This document shows positions 15,146-24,638 of a stretch of DNA of 64,000 bases, piece by piece. Within the stretch, counting starts at the first letter, position 1. The number at the start of each line of letters is the position of its first letter. The stretch covers positions 124,001-188,000 of the forward strand of contig QWHC01000001.1 in NCBI GenBank assembly GCA_021404685.1. The letters run 5' to 3'. Origin of the DNA: Chloroflexi bacterium CFX4 (GTDB lineage Bacteria; Chloroflexota; Anaerolineae; Aggregatilineales; UBA2796). A program made the translations under genes and the position numbers. The notes below the pieces were generated by a model. That model ran no database searches. It was not told where the DNA came from and saw nothing but the letters and a program-made list of their open reading frames with translations.

Positions 15146-15547
15146 ATGCTGGAACGGCTGATTTTTGCAGGGCTAATTATGGCGGTGGGCGTGGCGGCAT
15201 GGCTGCTCTATAACCGTTGGGCGCTGCGGCAGGCAGCCCGCCTTGCCCAACGCGATCCCTTACTGGCAACTGTGCCAAGCGGCGTGCCAACTGTTGTTTA
15301 TTTCACAACGCCTTTTTGCGCCCCATGCCGCACACAACAACTGCCCGCGCTGCACCAATTGCAACGCGAACTCGGTGCTAAGGTGCAGGTGGTGCAGGTA
15401 GACGCCACTGAACAGCCTGAGGTCGCGGATCGGTGGGGCGTTTTTTCAGCACCCACCACCTTTGTGCTGGATGAGACTTTAGCGTTACGCTATGTCAACC
15501 GCGGTGTGGCAAGCCTTGAAGTTCTGAGGCAGCAGCTAACCGCCTAA
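15146..15547 (+). CDS. Membrane-anchored thioredoxin (ThiX-like)
   Basis: A 133-residue protein with an N-terminal transmembrane helix (about residues 5-22) and a thioredoxin domain. The active site is FCAPCR (about residues 56-61) after VVYFTTP, with a cis-Pro in SAPTTFVLD. The CxxC sits in the normal position for a thiol-disulfide oxidoreductase. AAGGAG lies 8 nt before the ATG. Pairing with DUF4395 resembles the ThiX gene arrangement of actinobacteria, suggesting electron supply to a sulfur-handling step. Topology does not settle which side of the membrane the domain faces. Confidence 0.88.
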   Translation: MLERLIFAGLIMAVGVAAWLLYNRWALRQAARLAQRDPLLATVPSGVPTVVYFTTPFCAPCRTQQLPALHQLQRELGAKVQVVQVDATEQPEVADRWGVFSAPTTFVLDETLALRYVNRGVASLEVLRQQLTA

Positions 15548-15572
15548 GCAGATGGATGATGGAATACATTTT

Positions 15573-16937
15573 ATGGCGCTCTTGGTGATGAAATTCGGCG
15601 GCTCACTCACGGCGGATGCCCAACAACTGCGCCGTGTCGTTCAGATCATCCACGCGGAGTGGCTAGCGTGGCAGCGTGTGGTCGTGGTCATCTCTGCCAT
15701 GAGTGGTGCAACTGATACGCTGCGCCGTGCCGCCGAATTTGCCCAACAGCGCGACGTGACCGCTTACCGCCGCCTGATGTCGGGCTTGCGTGCCGATCAC
15801 ATCACCTTGATCGAGAGCCTCTTTGCGGCGGGTACGCTGCGCCAGCACCTCTTGCAAAAGCTGGATGGCTACCTGTTTAGCGTTCTGGCGCTCTGCGATG
15901 GCGTGGCGCACAGCGGCGCCCTGCTGCCACAGCAGCGCGATGCCGTCATGGCGGTTGGCGAGCGCCTAATGGCGAGCATTACGGCTGCCCTTGCCCAACA
16001 AGAAGGCTTGCGCGCCGCACTGATCGAGGCGGAATCAGTCATCATCACTGACAATGTGCATCAAAACGCGCATCCGCTGCGCGATGTGATTGATGAGCGT
16101 GCCGAACACATTTTGCGTCCGCTGCTGGATAAGGCTGTCGTGCCGATTGTGGCAGGCTTCATCGGTGCAACGCGGAACGGCGAACCAACCACGCTTGGGC
16201 GCGGCGGCAGCGACCTAACCGCCACGCTTTTGGCGGCGGCGCTCGGCGCGGATGAGGTGTGGATGTGGACGAGTGTGGACGGCATCATGAGCGCTGACCC
16301 TGCCCTTGTGCCGAATGCGCGTGTGATCCCTTCGCTGACCTATGAAGAAATTGGCGAGTTGGCGTTTTTTGGTGCGCGCCTGCTGCATCCCGGTGCGATA
16401 GAGCCACTGATCCGCAACAATATCCCGCTGCGTGTGCGTAATCCACATAACCTTGATCACGATGGCACGCTGGTTCACGCCAATCCGCAACAGGGCGCAC
16501 ACCGCGTGAAGGCAGTCACCGCTGTAGACGGACTCTACCTTGCCCTGCGCGATCAGCCTTTTGACCTGATCACATTCTTGGGCAAAGTGCGCGAAAAGGT
16601 TGGTAGCCTTGCCGCCGACCCTGTGATTGTGATGCAGAGCTACCGCCGTGCAACGCTCGTGTTTGTTGTGCCGACCAGCGAAGGCCCGCAGGCAGTGCTG
16701 GCGGCGGCGCGGCAGCTTAAAGACCTGCTGCCTGAATGGGACGTGCAGCCCGTCAAAGTCATTGCCGCCATTGGCGCCCGCACCGATCTGCGCCCGATCC
16801 TGAGCAAGAACATCCGCCCGTTAGCTTCTGCACTCGGTGCGAACGAACGCCGTCTGGTGGCGGTGAACCCTGCCGATGTGCGGGACGCCTTGCAGCAGTT
16901 CCACAGCCTGACCGAATCAGATGCGGTAGAAGCCTGA
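15573..16937 (+). CDS. lysC: Aspartate kinase
   Basis: A 454-residue aspartokinase catalysing ATP-dependent phosphorylation of Asp, the first step to Lys, Thr and Met. The N-terminal [11 protein letters not shown] is the kinase signature; [15 protein letters not shown] and [15 protein letters not shown] are substrate and nucleotide loops; [19 protein letters not shown] closes the kinase domain. Two ACT-type regulatory regions fill the C-terminal third (from about residue 310), so feedback control is likely. ATG 15573 fits the family N-terminus; an upstream ATG at 15552 would add seven residues. It begins within 30 nt of the thioredoxin stop, so it is probably controlled by the Cys attenuator. 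Confidence 0.92.
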   Translation: MALLVMKFGGSLTADAQQLRRVVQIIHAEWLAWQRVVVVISAMSGATDTLRRAAEFAQQRDVTAYRRLMSGLRADHITLIESLFAAGTLRQHLLQKLDGYLFSVLALCDGVAHSGALLPQQRDAVMAVGERLMASITAALAQQEGLRAALIEAESVIITDNVHQNAHPLRDVIDERAEHILRPLLDKAVVPIVAGFIGATRNGEPTTLGRGGSDLTATLLAAALGADEVWMWTSVDGIMSADPALVPNARVIPSLTYEEIGELAFFGARLLHPGAIEPLIRNNIPLRVRNPHNLDHDGTLVHANPQQGAHRVKAVTAVDGLYLALRDQPFDLITFLGKVREKVGSLAADPVIVMQSYRRATLVFVVPTSEGPQAVLAAARQLKDLLPEWDVQPVKVIAAIGARTDLRPILSKNIRPLASALGANERRLVAVNPADVRDALQQFHSLTESDAVEA

Positions 16938-16950
16938 GCGCCGCAGCAGA

Positions 16951-19611
16951 CTATACCGTAGGCAGCGGACTGCCAACGCGCTGCTGCACCGCACCCAGCG
17001 CCGTATACACTTCGGCGCGCACGCTGTCCTCGTGATCGGTAAGCGCTTTATAAAGCGCCTTCAACGCACGCACATGCCCAACTTCGGCAAGGGTGCGCGC
17101 CGAGGCTGCCCGTATTTCGGCATTGCCCTCTTGCAGGGAACGGATCAGGGCAAGCGGCGCATTCTCGCCACTTGGCACGACTTCGCCGCGCTCGCTCATC
17201 CATTCAACCAACCACTCCATCTGATCAATGGACGGATTGCGCTTGATGCCGCCTTGATCAGGGCTTTCAGCAAGGTTGAAGGCTTGGTCGGCTGCCATGC
17301 GGACGTATGGCTCGCTATCTTCAAGCTGCGTGCGGTAGATGAGCGCCACTGCCCACGCCGTGCGAATGCGCGCCAAACCATAGACCGCCGCACGGCGCAG
17401 CGCCAATTCGTCGCTGGCGATTGCCTCGCGCAGCAAAGCATGACCATCACCCGGCAGCGCTGCCAACGCCTCTGCGATGGCGCGCTGCAAATCTCGGTCT
17501 CCTTGCAGCAAGCCTTCGGTCATTGCGTCCAGCGCTGCATCAGTGCCGATGGCGCCCAGCGCGAAGCCAACCGCCAAGCGCACACGCGGATCACTGTCGT
17601 TCAGCATCGGCGTTAGGTATTGCAGGTATTCGCTATCGCCCAGCGCGCCTAACCCAATGCAGCCAAGCCGCCGCACCAACGCCTCAGGATGTTCTAGGGC
17701 GTGCTGGAAGATGACCGCCGCCGTCGGAATATCACGGGCGGTCACCAACGCTGCCATTGCCCGTTCGCGCAGCAGCGGGTATTGGCTGGGCGCAAGCAGG
17801 GCAGCGCCGCCCACGCGCTTAAAGAACTCGGCGCGCCATTTGGCATCGCTCGGTGCATCGGGCAGCCAATAGGTCATATTGAAAAGTGCCGTATAGAGCA
17901 GATCAGGCGGCGCGTTCAGCACCTCACTAACCGCCGCATCCAAGGGCAGGCGGCTTGCCGCGAAAGGCATCGCGTTTGCCCAGGCGGGCTGTGTGGCAGC
18001 TGTCACCGCCGTCGAAACATCCAGTGTTTCAGCGGCAAGGTAGGCAGTGATCAGCGGATGGATGAAGCCAAAGTGATCAGCGGGATGATCGATCAGCAAA
18101 TCCTCGCGCTTCAACAATTTGTTGAGTTCTGCCTCAATGTTGAGCGTCGGCTTGCCGTCAGCGCCCGTGAACGCCTCAGTCAGCAGTGCCTTGAAGCGCT
18201 CACGCGGCAGCGCAGCGGTGTTCGTGTGCAGCATCTCAGCGGCGGCAGTTTGCAGGATCGGGCGCAGTGCCTCGTTTGGCAGTGTGCGGCGGATGTAAAA
18301 GTCATACCAACCGCGCCTGCCCGTCACCTTCATATCATTGGCATAATCCGCCCAGACCTTAAGCGTCACATCTAGCGGTGTGCGCCCACGGTTGCCCGTC
18401 TTGACGCGGGCGATCTGCTTGGCGTCCGGCATGGCAGCGCGCCTGCCTGTCTTTGCCCATGCCACTGCCCAACGGTCTGCCAATTGATCATAATCCATAT
18501 CGCGCCAAGCGCGCAGATAGCACACCTGAAAGCCGATGTTCAGCAGCGGATCGTAGCCGTGCGTGCCTGCTGCCACAACAACGAAATTCGCGTTATAGAG
18601 CGCCATAAATTGGCGCAACCACACCAGCTTGGCAGGCTTTTCAGCCTCAGGCAATTCATCAAAGCCATCAATCAGCACAAGGCAAGTGCCTTCTGCCAGC
18701 CGCTTGTAGACCAACTTTGGCAGTTGGCTGGCAGCCGCGCCGCCAAAGCGCTTTTGCAGCGCACGAACCACTGGCTCGGCTGGATCAAGCGGCTTGAGGA
18801 CGATCTTTGCGCCTGATTGCGTGGCACGCTTGGGCTTGGGCGCTTCTTCGCCTTCGGCGGCGGGCGTTGGCGGCGCCGAAGGCTGGATGCCGTGTGCTTC
18901 AGGGCGCAGATCGAGATCGCGCAGGTGGATCAGAATCGGCAGCAGGCTGCGGAAATCTGCCGCTTCTTGCGTGCCTTGCTCGCCCTTATCATAGCGTGCG
19001 TTCAGCTTTTCAAGGGCGCGGCGCTGGTTATCCTGATAGTTGCGTAGCAATTGCTCGCGCTCTTCGGCGGGCTTCTCGGCAATCATGCGCTCGAAATATT
19101 CATCCCGCGAGGTATCAATGGCAGTCAATGTGATCTCACCAAGCGCCACCAACCCTAAGACAGCCAACGCGGTGCTTTTGCCCATACCTTGCCGCGCCAA
19201 AAGCGCCAAGTGGCGCTCGCCCTTCTGCAAATCCAGCACGGAGAGCATATCGAGGTTATAGGGCGCGTAGGCAGCCGGAAAATCGTGAACCTGTGGCACA
19301 ATGTGCGCGGCGGCGGTGGACTCTTCTTCGCCGGGCTTGTGCGGCGCTACGGGCGCTAGGAAGTGCGGTTCAACGTAAATATCGCTGAGGGGCAGTGTTT
19401 CGCCGCCAATGTGATAGGCGTTGAAGACTTCGGCAGCACGCGCCGCGTAGCGCGCTTCAGGCGTGGCACGCAGGAAACCACGCGCTTCGCCAACGCCTGC
19501 CTCTGCACGCTGGCGCAAACGCAAAAAGACGCCGCGCAAGCGGTAAATGACGAACGATACGAGCAATCCACCCACAAAACCGATCAGGAATGAGCCAAAA
19601 TCAAAGCGCAT
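16951..19611 (-). CDS. Membrane-anchored NACHT NTPase with HEAT-like repeats
   Basis: An 886-residue protein. A transmembrane helix at about 6-25 is followed by a linker and a STAND/NACHT-type NTPase: Walker A ARQGMGKST (about 139-147) and Walker B CLVLIDGFDEL (about 310-320), whose D-G-F-D-E is NACHT-like. A low-complexity insert (APPTPAAEGEEAPKPKR, about 245-262) splits the two. From about residue 640 a HEAT-like solenoid runs to the C-terminus (for example PEALVRRLGCIGLGALGD and DPRVRLAVGFALGAIG). Such proteins are ligand-triggered oligomerising switches; in bacteria many act in defence or signalling. No effector domain is recognisable apart from the membrane anchor. It converges with lysC. 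Confidence 0.82.
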   Translation of the reverse strand: MRFDFGSFLIGFVGGLLVSFVIYRLRGVFLRLRQRAEAGVGEARGFLRATPEARYAARAAEVFNAYHIGGETLPLSDIYVEPHFLAPVAPHKPGEEESTAAAHIVPQVHDFPAAYAPYNLDMLSVLDLQKGERHLALLARQGMGKSTALAVLGLVALGEITLTAIDTSRDEYFERMIAEKPAEEREQLLRNYQDNQRRALEKLNARYDKGEQGTQEAADFRSLLPILIHLRDLDLRPEAHGIQPSAPPTPAAEGEEAPKPKRATQSGAKIVLKPLDPAEPVVRALQKRFGGAAASQLPKLVYKRLAEGTCLVLIDGFDELPEAEKPAKLVWLRQFMALYNANFVVVAAGTHGYDPLLNIGFQVCYLRAWRDMDYDQLADRWAVAWAKTGRRAAMPDAKQIARVKTGNRGRTPLDVTLKVWADYANDMKVTGRRGWYDFYIRRTLPNEALRPILQTAAAEMLHTNTAALPRERFKALLTEAFTGADGKPTLNIEAELNKLLKREDLLIDHPADHFGFIHPLITAYLAAETLDVSTAVTAATQPAWANAMPFAASRLPLDAAVSEVLNAPPDLLYTALFNMTYWLPDAPSDAKWRAEFFKRVGGAALLAPSQYPLLRERAMAALVTARDIPTAAVIFQHALEHPEALVRRLGCIGLGALGDSEYLQYLTPMLNDSDPRVRLAVGFALGAIGTDAALDAMTEGLLQGDRDLQRAIAEALAALPGDGHALLREAIASDELALRRAAVYGLARIRTAWAVALIYRTQLEDSEPYVRMAADQAFNLAESPDQGGIKRNPSIDQMEWLVEWMSERGEVVPSGENAPLALIRSLQEGNAEIRAASARTLAEVGHVRALKALYKALTDHEDSVRAEVYTALGAVQQRVGSPLPTV

Positions 19612-19799
19612 GAGTTCTTCTCCGCAGCAGCAGCCAGCCTGCTGTTAGAGTATAGCACGGAAATGCCTACGTGGGAGTCGGGGCTGAGGTGGGGCGTGGT
19701 GAAGATCAGGTTTGTGGAGGTGAGGTTCATCAGGGCGCTTGGCAGTCCGCAGTCCATCGCCGCGATCTTCGGGCGCGGTGGATCAGCCAGACTCTAGCG

Positions 19800-19820
19800 C
19801 TTTCCCGCAGGCGGGGAAAG
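19800..19820. other. Hairpin in the HK/NACHT intergenic region
   Basis: Arms CTTTCCCGC and GCGGGGAAAG with a 2-nt centre and one bulged G. It lies in the 264-bp gap between the histidine kinase end (19876) and the NACHT start (19611), both minus strand. No T-run follows, so it is a weak terminator or RNA-stability element. I see no gene in the rest of the gap. Confidence 0.4.
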
Positions 19821-19875
19821 GGAAACGGAGGGCGGGTGAAGCCGTTGCCCTTCCACTCAGGCACGCACCACACAG

Positions 19876-20853
19876 CTAGGCAAGCGGCAGGCACACCGTG
19901 AAGGTTGAGCCTTTGCCAACCTCGCTCTGCACTTGAAGCGTTCCGCCATACTGTGCAACAAGCTGTTTCACCGTCACCAAGCCTAAACCTGTACCAAGAA
20001 TGCCGGCTGCCTTTGCGTTTGGCGCACGGTAAAATGCCTCGCCAAGTTGCTCAAGCGCCGCCTCTGGAATGCCAATGCCCGTATCGCGCACACTGATCTC
20101 GGCGTGCGCCGCATTGGCAGAGAGCATCACACGCACGCTGCCGCCTTCCGACGTATATTTCACGGCGTTGCCGATCAGGTTATCCAGAATACGCATCACG
20201 GCGGACTCTGTGGCGAGCGCACTCAGATCGGCATCAGCGTGCAGGCTGAAGTGCAGGCGTTTTTCCCGCGCCTGATCAAAGTAGTGGTCGTAGGTGATTT
20301 CTAGCAAGGGCAGCAGGCGCACAGGGACGCCTGTTTGCTGCTTTTCGTTGGCACGGGCGGCTGCCAGCGAAAGCAGATCGTTGATGAGCGCGAGCAAGCC
20401 TTCCGCACGCCGACTCAGCCGATTGAGGAGGTCGCGCTGCTGATCGGTGCTGTCCTTCAGAGTACCTAGATAAGCGCGCAACAGGCTCTGCATAGCGATG
20501 ACCGGCGCACGCAGTTCGTGCGTCACAATGCGCGTGAAGGTAAGGCGCTGTGTTTCTGCCTCTGTAAGCGCGGCAGCAGCACGCTCATGGGCAAGAATCG
20601 CCTCACAGGCGGCGGCGAAACCTTCAGCAAGCGCGCTGATCTGCTCAGTTGGTAGCGGCAAGCGCGGCGCAGCCACCAATAGATACGCCGCCTCGCCAAT
20701 CGGCAGCCTGAGCGAGGTTGCTGCATCAGGCTGTGGATCGCCACTCACCGCAAGCAAGTGATCTGCCGCTGATGGGTGGCAGCCATAGACGGCGACCGAC
20801 TCGGCGTGCAGGGCAGTTTTGGCACGCGCCAGCAAATCCGCCAAGCCAACCAT
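19876..20853 (-). CDS. Sensor histidine kinase (HisKA-HATPase)
   Basis: A 325-residue soluble kinase. The first ~100 residues form a GAF-like sensory region without an obvious cofactor motif. The phospho-acceptor His is in RIVTHELRAPV (about residue 117); the ATPase has DNLIGNAVKYTSEGG (N box), DTGIGIPE (G1) and GTGLGLVTV (G2). There is no transmembrane helix, so the signal is cytoplasmic. Its start codon overlaps the stop of the receiver gene in a TGATG junction. Position at the end of the hydrogenase operon suggests that it monitors redox or hydrogenase state; that is inference. Confidence 0.88.
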   Translation of the reverse strand: MVGLADLLARAKTALHAESVAVYGCHPSAADHLLAVSGDPQPDAATSLRLPIGEAAYLLVAAPRLPLPTEQISALAEGFAAACEAILAHERAAAALTEAETQRLTFTRIVTHELRAPVIAMQSLLRAYLGTLKDSTDQQRDLLNRLSRRAEGLLALINDLLSLAAARANEKQQTGVPVRLLPLLEITYDHYFDQAREKRLHFSLHADADLSALATESAVMRILDNLIGNAVKYTSEGGSVRVMLSANAAHAEISVRDTGIGIPEAALEQLGEAFYRAPNAKAAGILGTGLGLVTVKQLVAQYGGTLQVQSEVGKGSTFTVCLPLA

Positions 20854-21260
20854 CAGCCAACCTGTTTTTCTGCCAGCAGTGCCTTCACCGTCCGCAGAAA
20901 GGTGACAGGGATGATCGGTTTTTCCACAAAGGCATCCACGGGCAGATAGTTCTCATCAGGGCTGAAGCGCATCGGCGTCGTTTGGTGAATGGCAGTCAGC
21001 AGGATAATCGGGATGTGCCGATAGGCGGCAAATTCGGCGTTAGGTGCTGGATCACGCAAGGTCAGCGCTGTTTGAAAGCCTGCGGTTGGCGTCTCCATCA
21101 TCACGTCCAGCACGATCAGGTCAGGCACATGCTGCCTGACCGCCGCCAGCCCCTCTTGGCTGCTGTGCGCCTCGATCACGGTGTAGCCTTCGCCTTCAAG
21201 GATTAGGCGTGTAGCAAGGGCAATATCAGGATCATCATCAATGACAAGTATTTTCGCCAT
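20853..21260 (-). CDS. Single-domain response regulator
   Basis: A 135-residue receiver with no output domain. The Asp pair is in ILVIDDDPDIALA, the phospho-acceptor in LIVLDVMMETPT (about residue 52), Thr in ILLTAIH and Lys in VEKPIIP. It is a longer receiver than usual, with an insert between strands 3 and 4 (TLRDPAPNAEFAAYRHIP). The reading frame starts inside the 3' end of the hydrogenase protease gene (23-nt overlap) and runs into the kinase start, which makes translational coupling very likely. The kinase downstream is the likely partner. Confidence 0.88.
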   Translation of the reverse strand: MAKILVIDDDPDIALATRLILEGEGYTVIEAHSSQEGLAAVRQHVPDLIVLDVMMETPTAGFQTALTLRDPAPNAEFAAYRHIPIILLTAIHQTTPMRFSPDENYLPVDAFVEKPIIPVTFLRTVKALLAEKQVG

Positions 21261-21717
21261 AGTTTAACAGCTCCAAAATGGCGGTGCAGACGGAAGGCAC
21301 CGCCGCCTGAACCGCATTGCTTAAGCCAATTTCCCACGTTGTGACGGCGGGCTGTATGCCAAAAATCGTGATCTGTGGCGGCAGCATATTCAGCGCCTCG
21401 CCAAGCAAGAGCGCCTCTGCCAAGCCTGCATAGTGCAGCGTGCCGCGCAACGCCATGTCGTGCGCCTGCAAACACACCTCAGCAAGGCTGAAGCGCCGCC
21501 ATGTGCCGGGTGGCTCGCCCATTGCGGCTGCATCTATGATGATGGCGTGCTGATAAGGGTTCAGCAGCAGCACCAACGCCAAACCGACTGTGCCGCCATC
21601 CAGCAACGCAACCGTCTTTGGCAACGCACTGCGCCCTAGCTGCTCAAGCACAGCCGCACCAACGCCATCATCGCCGCGCAGGGGATTGCCAAGCGCCAAA
21701 ATCACCGTGTTTGGCAT
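21238..21717 (-). CDS. [NiFe]-hydrogenase maturation endopeptidase
   Basis: A 159-residue member of the HyaD/HycI family. The N-terminal ILALGNPLRGDDGVG carries the conserved Gly-Asn-x-x-x-x-Asp-Asp Ni-binding site; the second metal ligand lies in AIIIDAAAMGEPPG. The enzyme removes the short C-terminal extension of the large subunit after Ni insertion. The substrate, the alpha subunit, is encoded 5 nt upstream and has an 8-residue tail after its last Cys-x-x-H block. The gene is the fifth of the hydrogenase operon. Confidence 0.9.
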   Translation of the reverse strand: MPNTVILALGNPLRGDDGVGAAVLEQLGRSALPKTVALLDGGTVGLALVLLLNPYQHAIIIDAAAMGEPPGTWRRFSLAEVCLQAHDMALRGTLHYAGLAEALLLGEALNMLPPQITIFGIQPAVTTWEIGLSNAVQAAVPSVCTAILELLNYGENTCH

Positions 21718-21722
21718 TGCCC

Positions 21723-23015
21723 TTAGCCTTCAAACCTTACGTCGAGCAGGTGTGTTGAGCAAGAGATGCATGGATCATAAGCGCGCACCAGCATTTCCAG
21801 CGCGTGCGTGATCTCTGCTTGCGTGCGCGCTAGCAGGGTTGGCACAAGCGCACGCATATCCGCCTCGATGTTGGCAAGATTCTGCCCCGTCGGAATGATG
21901 CAATTGGCGCCAACCACCTTGCCATCTTCAATCACATAGTTGTGAAACAGCGTGCCACGCGGCACATCTGCCGCGCCGACGCCTTCGCCCGAAAAGCGCG
22001 TTGGCGCAGCGGGTGGCTCGTAGCGCACGCCTTGCGTCAGGAGTTGCTCGACAAGCTGTATGGCGTCTTCCACACAGTGGACAATTTCCACGACTTGAGC
22101 AGCGGAATTGTAGTAAGGCTTGCTGATCTTTGGTTGTATGCCGAGCAAGGCAGCCGCCTGCTTGGCACGCGGATGCAACTGGGCATAGTTCACGTTGAAG
22201 CGCGCCAACGCACCGACCATATAGGACTCGCGTTTGTGGCGGGTGTGTTTGGCGGAAGAATGCGGCACGATTGTTTCGTTGGTGATGTCGCGGTATGCCT
22301 CAATCGGATACTCATAGCCATCCGAACTTTTAATGACGCCGTCAATAAAGCAGTATTCATCGGGCTTGTGCAGCGCCACAAACTCGGTATCGCGTTCAAA
22401 CTGGGGCAGGGGCAGCGTGCGGTAGAGTTCAACGGTTGCATCAACATCTGAGCGCACTGCGATCAGGCGTTGGTGCAGTTCCTCCAGATCGCCCATCTTC
22501 GGGAAGCTGGTAAAGCCGCCAACCGTCATCGAGATTGGGTGTGTGTGCCTGCCACTGATCACCTTGCAAAGATCACCTGCTAATTTCTTCATCCGCAGCG
22601 CACGCAATACGACATTCGGCGCTGTGCGTGCCAGCGGGATCACGCTACCAACGCCTAAGAAATCGGGCGCAACCAACATATAGACGTGCAAAACGTGGCT
22701 ATCCAGAATTTCGCCATGAAAGTTGAGTTTTCGCAGGGCAACCGTCTGCGGTGAAGGCGTTACGCCGAGCGCTTTTTCGGTGGCACGCAGCGAGGCCGTG
22801 GCATGACCAACCGCACAAATGCCGCAAATGCGTGAGGTGATATGTGAGGACTCAAGGTATGCGCGCCCGCGCAGCATTGCCTCAAAGAAGCGTGGCGTCT
22901 CCACAATTTGGAGTTCGCAGGTTTTCAATTCGCCGTTTCGCACATCCACAACGATATTGCCGTGTCCTTCCACCCGTGTGAGGTGATGGACGTTGACTGA
23001 AATTTCGCGGTTCAT
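21723..23015 (-). CDS. hydA: Group 3b [NiFe]-hydrogenase alpha (large) subunit
   Basis: A 430-residue catalytic subunit. The N-terminal motif L1 is RICGICAVGH (Cys64, Cys67) after the family opening VHHLTRVEGHGN; the C-terminal L2 is DPCISCSTH (Cys416, Cys419), followed by LLDVRFEG, the piece removed by the maturation protease. The four Cys bind Ni and Fe. Together with beta, gamma and delta subunits the enzyme couples H2 oxidation or evolution to NAD(P)(H), and homologues also reduce sulfur (sulfhydrogenase). Assignment to group 3b rests on the subunit set and gene order. Confidence 0.93.
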   Translation of the reverse strand: MNREISVNVHHLTRVEGHGNIVVDVRNGELKTCELQIVETPRFFEAMLRGRAYLESSHITSRICGICAVGHATASLRATEKALGVTPSPQTVALRKLNFHGEILDSHVLHVYMLVAPDFLGVGSVIPLARTAPNVVLRALRMKKLAGDLCKVISGRHTHPISMTVGGFTSFPKMGDLEELHQRLIAVRSDVDATVELYRTLPLPQFERDTEFVALHKPDEYCFIDGVIKSSDGYEYPIEAYRDITNETIVPHSSAKHTRHKRESYMVGALARFNVNYAQLHPRAKQAAALLGIQPKISKPYYNSAAQVVEIVHCVEDAIQLVEQLLTQGVRYEPPAAPTRFSGEGVGAADVPRGTLFHNYVIEDGKVVGANCIIPTGQNLANIEADMRALVPTLLARTQAEITHALEMLVRAYDPCISCSTHLLDVRFEG

Positions 23016-23019
23016 CAGA

Positions 23020-23790
23020 TCATCCCTCTGCGGCTTTCGCCTCTAACTGCATAGTCTGGTAGGTGAGGAACATCGTCAGGCGCGAGTCGATCTCGGCATC
23101 GGTCATGCCGTGTTCGCGCAGCACTGCTTTCATTGCCGCCCAGTTGGGCTTGGGAATCAGTCCGCGGCACCCTTCGCAGCCATCGCCATACGATGGGCAA
23201 ATTGCCGCGCAGCCTGCCCGTGTAATCGGACCGAGACAGGTTTTGCCGCGCTGGTACATACACACATTCTCTAGCAACTTGCACTCAATGCACAATGGAT
23301 AATCGGGTAGGTTGGGCAAGCGCCCTTGCAGCAGGTGTGTGACCGCCATGGCAAACTCGTTGCGATCAATTGGGCAGCCGGGAAGGCTGGCATCTACCTT
23401 GATGACTGCCTCAATCGGGCGTGCAGGATACGTCTCGAACCAGGCTGCCTTCTCGCCATAAACGTATTCGCGCACTTCGGGCAGCGCCATGCGGTTACGA
23501 ATGGCGTTCACGCCGCCTAAGTGCGCGCACGCACCAAGCGCTACCACGATCTGCGCCTTCGCACGGATTTCTTTCAGCTTCGCCTCATCGCTAGGGCGCG
23601 TGCAAGAGCCTTCAATAAAGGCGATTTGATAATTGTCGCCGCGTTCGCTCATTGCCTCACGGAACTGCACAATCTCAACGGCGTTCAGCAGCTCAGGATG
23701 ATCTTGGAGGGTATCTACCACTGTGAGCTGACAACCTTCGCAGCTTGTGAACTCGAAAAAGGCGATGCGCGGCAGCGTTTTGGCACTCAT
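23020..23790 (-). CDS. hydD: Group 3b [NiFe]-hydrogenase delta (small) subunit
   Basis: A 256-residue electron-transfer subunit. The proximal [4Fe-4S] ligands lie in FTSCEGCQL, GACAHLGG and DASLPGCPID; further Cys follow in PLCIECKLLENVCMYQRGK and YGDGCEGCRGL. The ATG at 23790 has GGAGG upstream; an in-frame extension to 23898 reads into the gamma gene and is rejected. The start overlaps the gamma stop by 4 nt, and the alpha gene begins 4 nt after the stop. Confidence 0.92.
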   Translation of the reverse strand: MSAKTLPRIAFFEFTSCEGCQLTVVDTLQDHPELLNAVEIVQFREAMSERGDNYQIAFIEGSCTRPSDEAKLKEIRAKAQIVVALGACAHLGGVNAIRNRMALPEVREYVYGEKAAWFETYPARPIEAVIKVDASLPGCPIDRNEFAMAVTHLLQGRLPNLPDYPLCIECKLLENVCMYQRGKTCLGPITRAGCAAICPSYGDGCEGCRGLIPKPNWAAMKAVLREHGMTDAEIDSRLTMFLTYQTMQLEAKAAEG

Positions 23791-24638
23791 GAGAACGCCT
23801 CCTCTAAGTGTTTGACCTGTGCATAGGAAAAGGCAGGACCGTCCTGACAGGTGTAAATGTGGTGCAGTTGGCAGTGTCCACACTTGCCAACCGCGCATTT
23901 CATCTGGCGCTCAAAGCTCAGCCAGATATTGCCATCGGCAATGCCCTTACCCAGAAGTTCCATCAGCACGAATTTGTACATGACGGGCGGCCCGACAATG
24001 ATCGCCACCGTGTTGCGCGCATGAAAGCGCAGCTTCGGGAACAGCTTGGTGATGACGCCAACATTGCCTTTCCACGCTTCATCCGGGCGATCTACCGTGA
24101 TATGCACTTCGGTGCGCGGTGCGTTTGCCCACGCCACCAAATCTTCGGCGAAGAGAATATCTTGTGGTGTGCGCGTGCCATAGAGCAGGTGAATTCTGCC
24201 GAACTTGCCGCGATCATTGATCACTTCATCAATCAGAGAGCGCAGCGGCGCCAAGCCCAAGCCACCTGCCACAAAGATGATGTCCTTTCCGCGAAAGCGC
24301 TCAATCGGGAAGCCGCGCCCAAACGGACCGCGAATGGCTATCGTGCTGCCGGCTGCCAGCCGATGCAGGGCGTCGGTCAGCTTGCCAACTGCCCGCACGC
24401 ACATCTCGAAAGTGCCGTTGCTGCGGCTGGGCGCGCTGCAAATGCTGATCGGCGCTTCGCCCACACCAAAGACGGAAACCTCCACAAACTGACCCGGACG
24501 GTGCGCCAGCGAGAAGCCGCTTGGCAGCGCAATCTTAAAGAACTTCTCGGTTGGGGTGAAGGTCTTGACGGCAGTGATGCGTGCTGGTGTCGGCATGTAG
24601 ATTGATTCTTTGAGCGTCTCATTGAGTAAGGTGGTCAT
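23787..24638 (-). CDS. hydG: Hydrogenase gamma subunit (FAD/NAD(P)-binding)
   Basis: A 283-residue flavoprotein of the ferredoxin-NADP reductase type. The FAD-binding stretch HRPGQFVEVSVFGVGEAPISI is followed by the nucleotide-binding IIFVAGGLGLAPLRSLI, and the C-terminus carries a [2Fe-2S] set in CAVGKCGHCQLHHIYTC. It passes electrons between the Fe-S subunits and NAD(P)H. GGAGG lies 7 nt before the ATG at 24638, which overlaps the beta-subunit stop by 4 nt. Confidence 0.92.
   Translation of the reverse strand: MTTLLNETLKESIYMPTPARITAVKTFTPTEKFFKIALPSGFSLAHRPGQFVEVSVFGVGEAPISICSAPSRSNGTFEMCVRAVGKLTDALHRLAAGSTIAIRGPFGRGFPIERFRGKDIIFVAGGLGLAPLRSLIDEVINDRGKFGRIHLLYGTRTPQDILFAEDLVAWANAPRTEVHITVDRPDEAWKGNVGVITKLFPKLRFHARNTVAIIVGPPVMYKFVLMELLGKGIADGNIWLSFERQMKCAVGKCGHCQLHHIYTCQDGPAFSYAQVKHLEEAFS

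Noticed and set aside
19671-19901. A 76-codon plus-strand open frame in the HK/NACHT gap
   Set aside because: Composition is low-complexity Gly/Arg, it overlaps the kinase 3' end, and it contains the hairpin; not supported as a gene.
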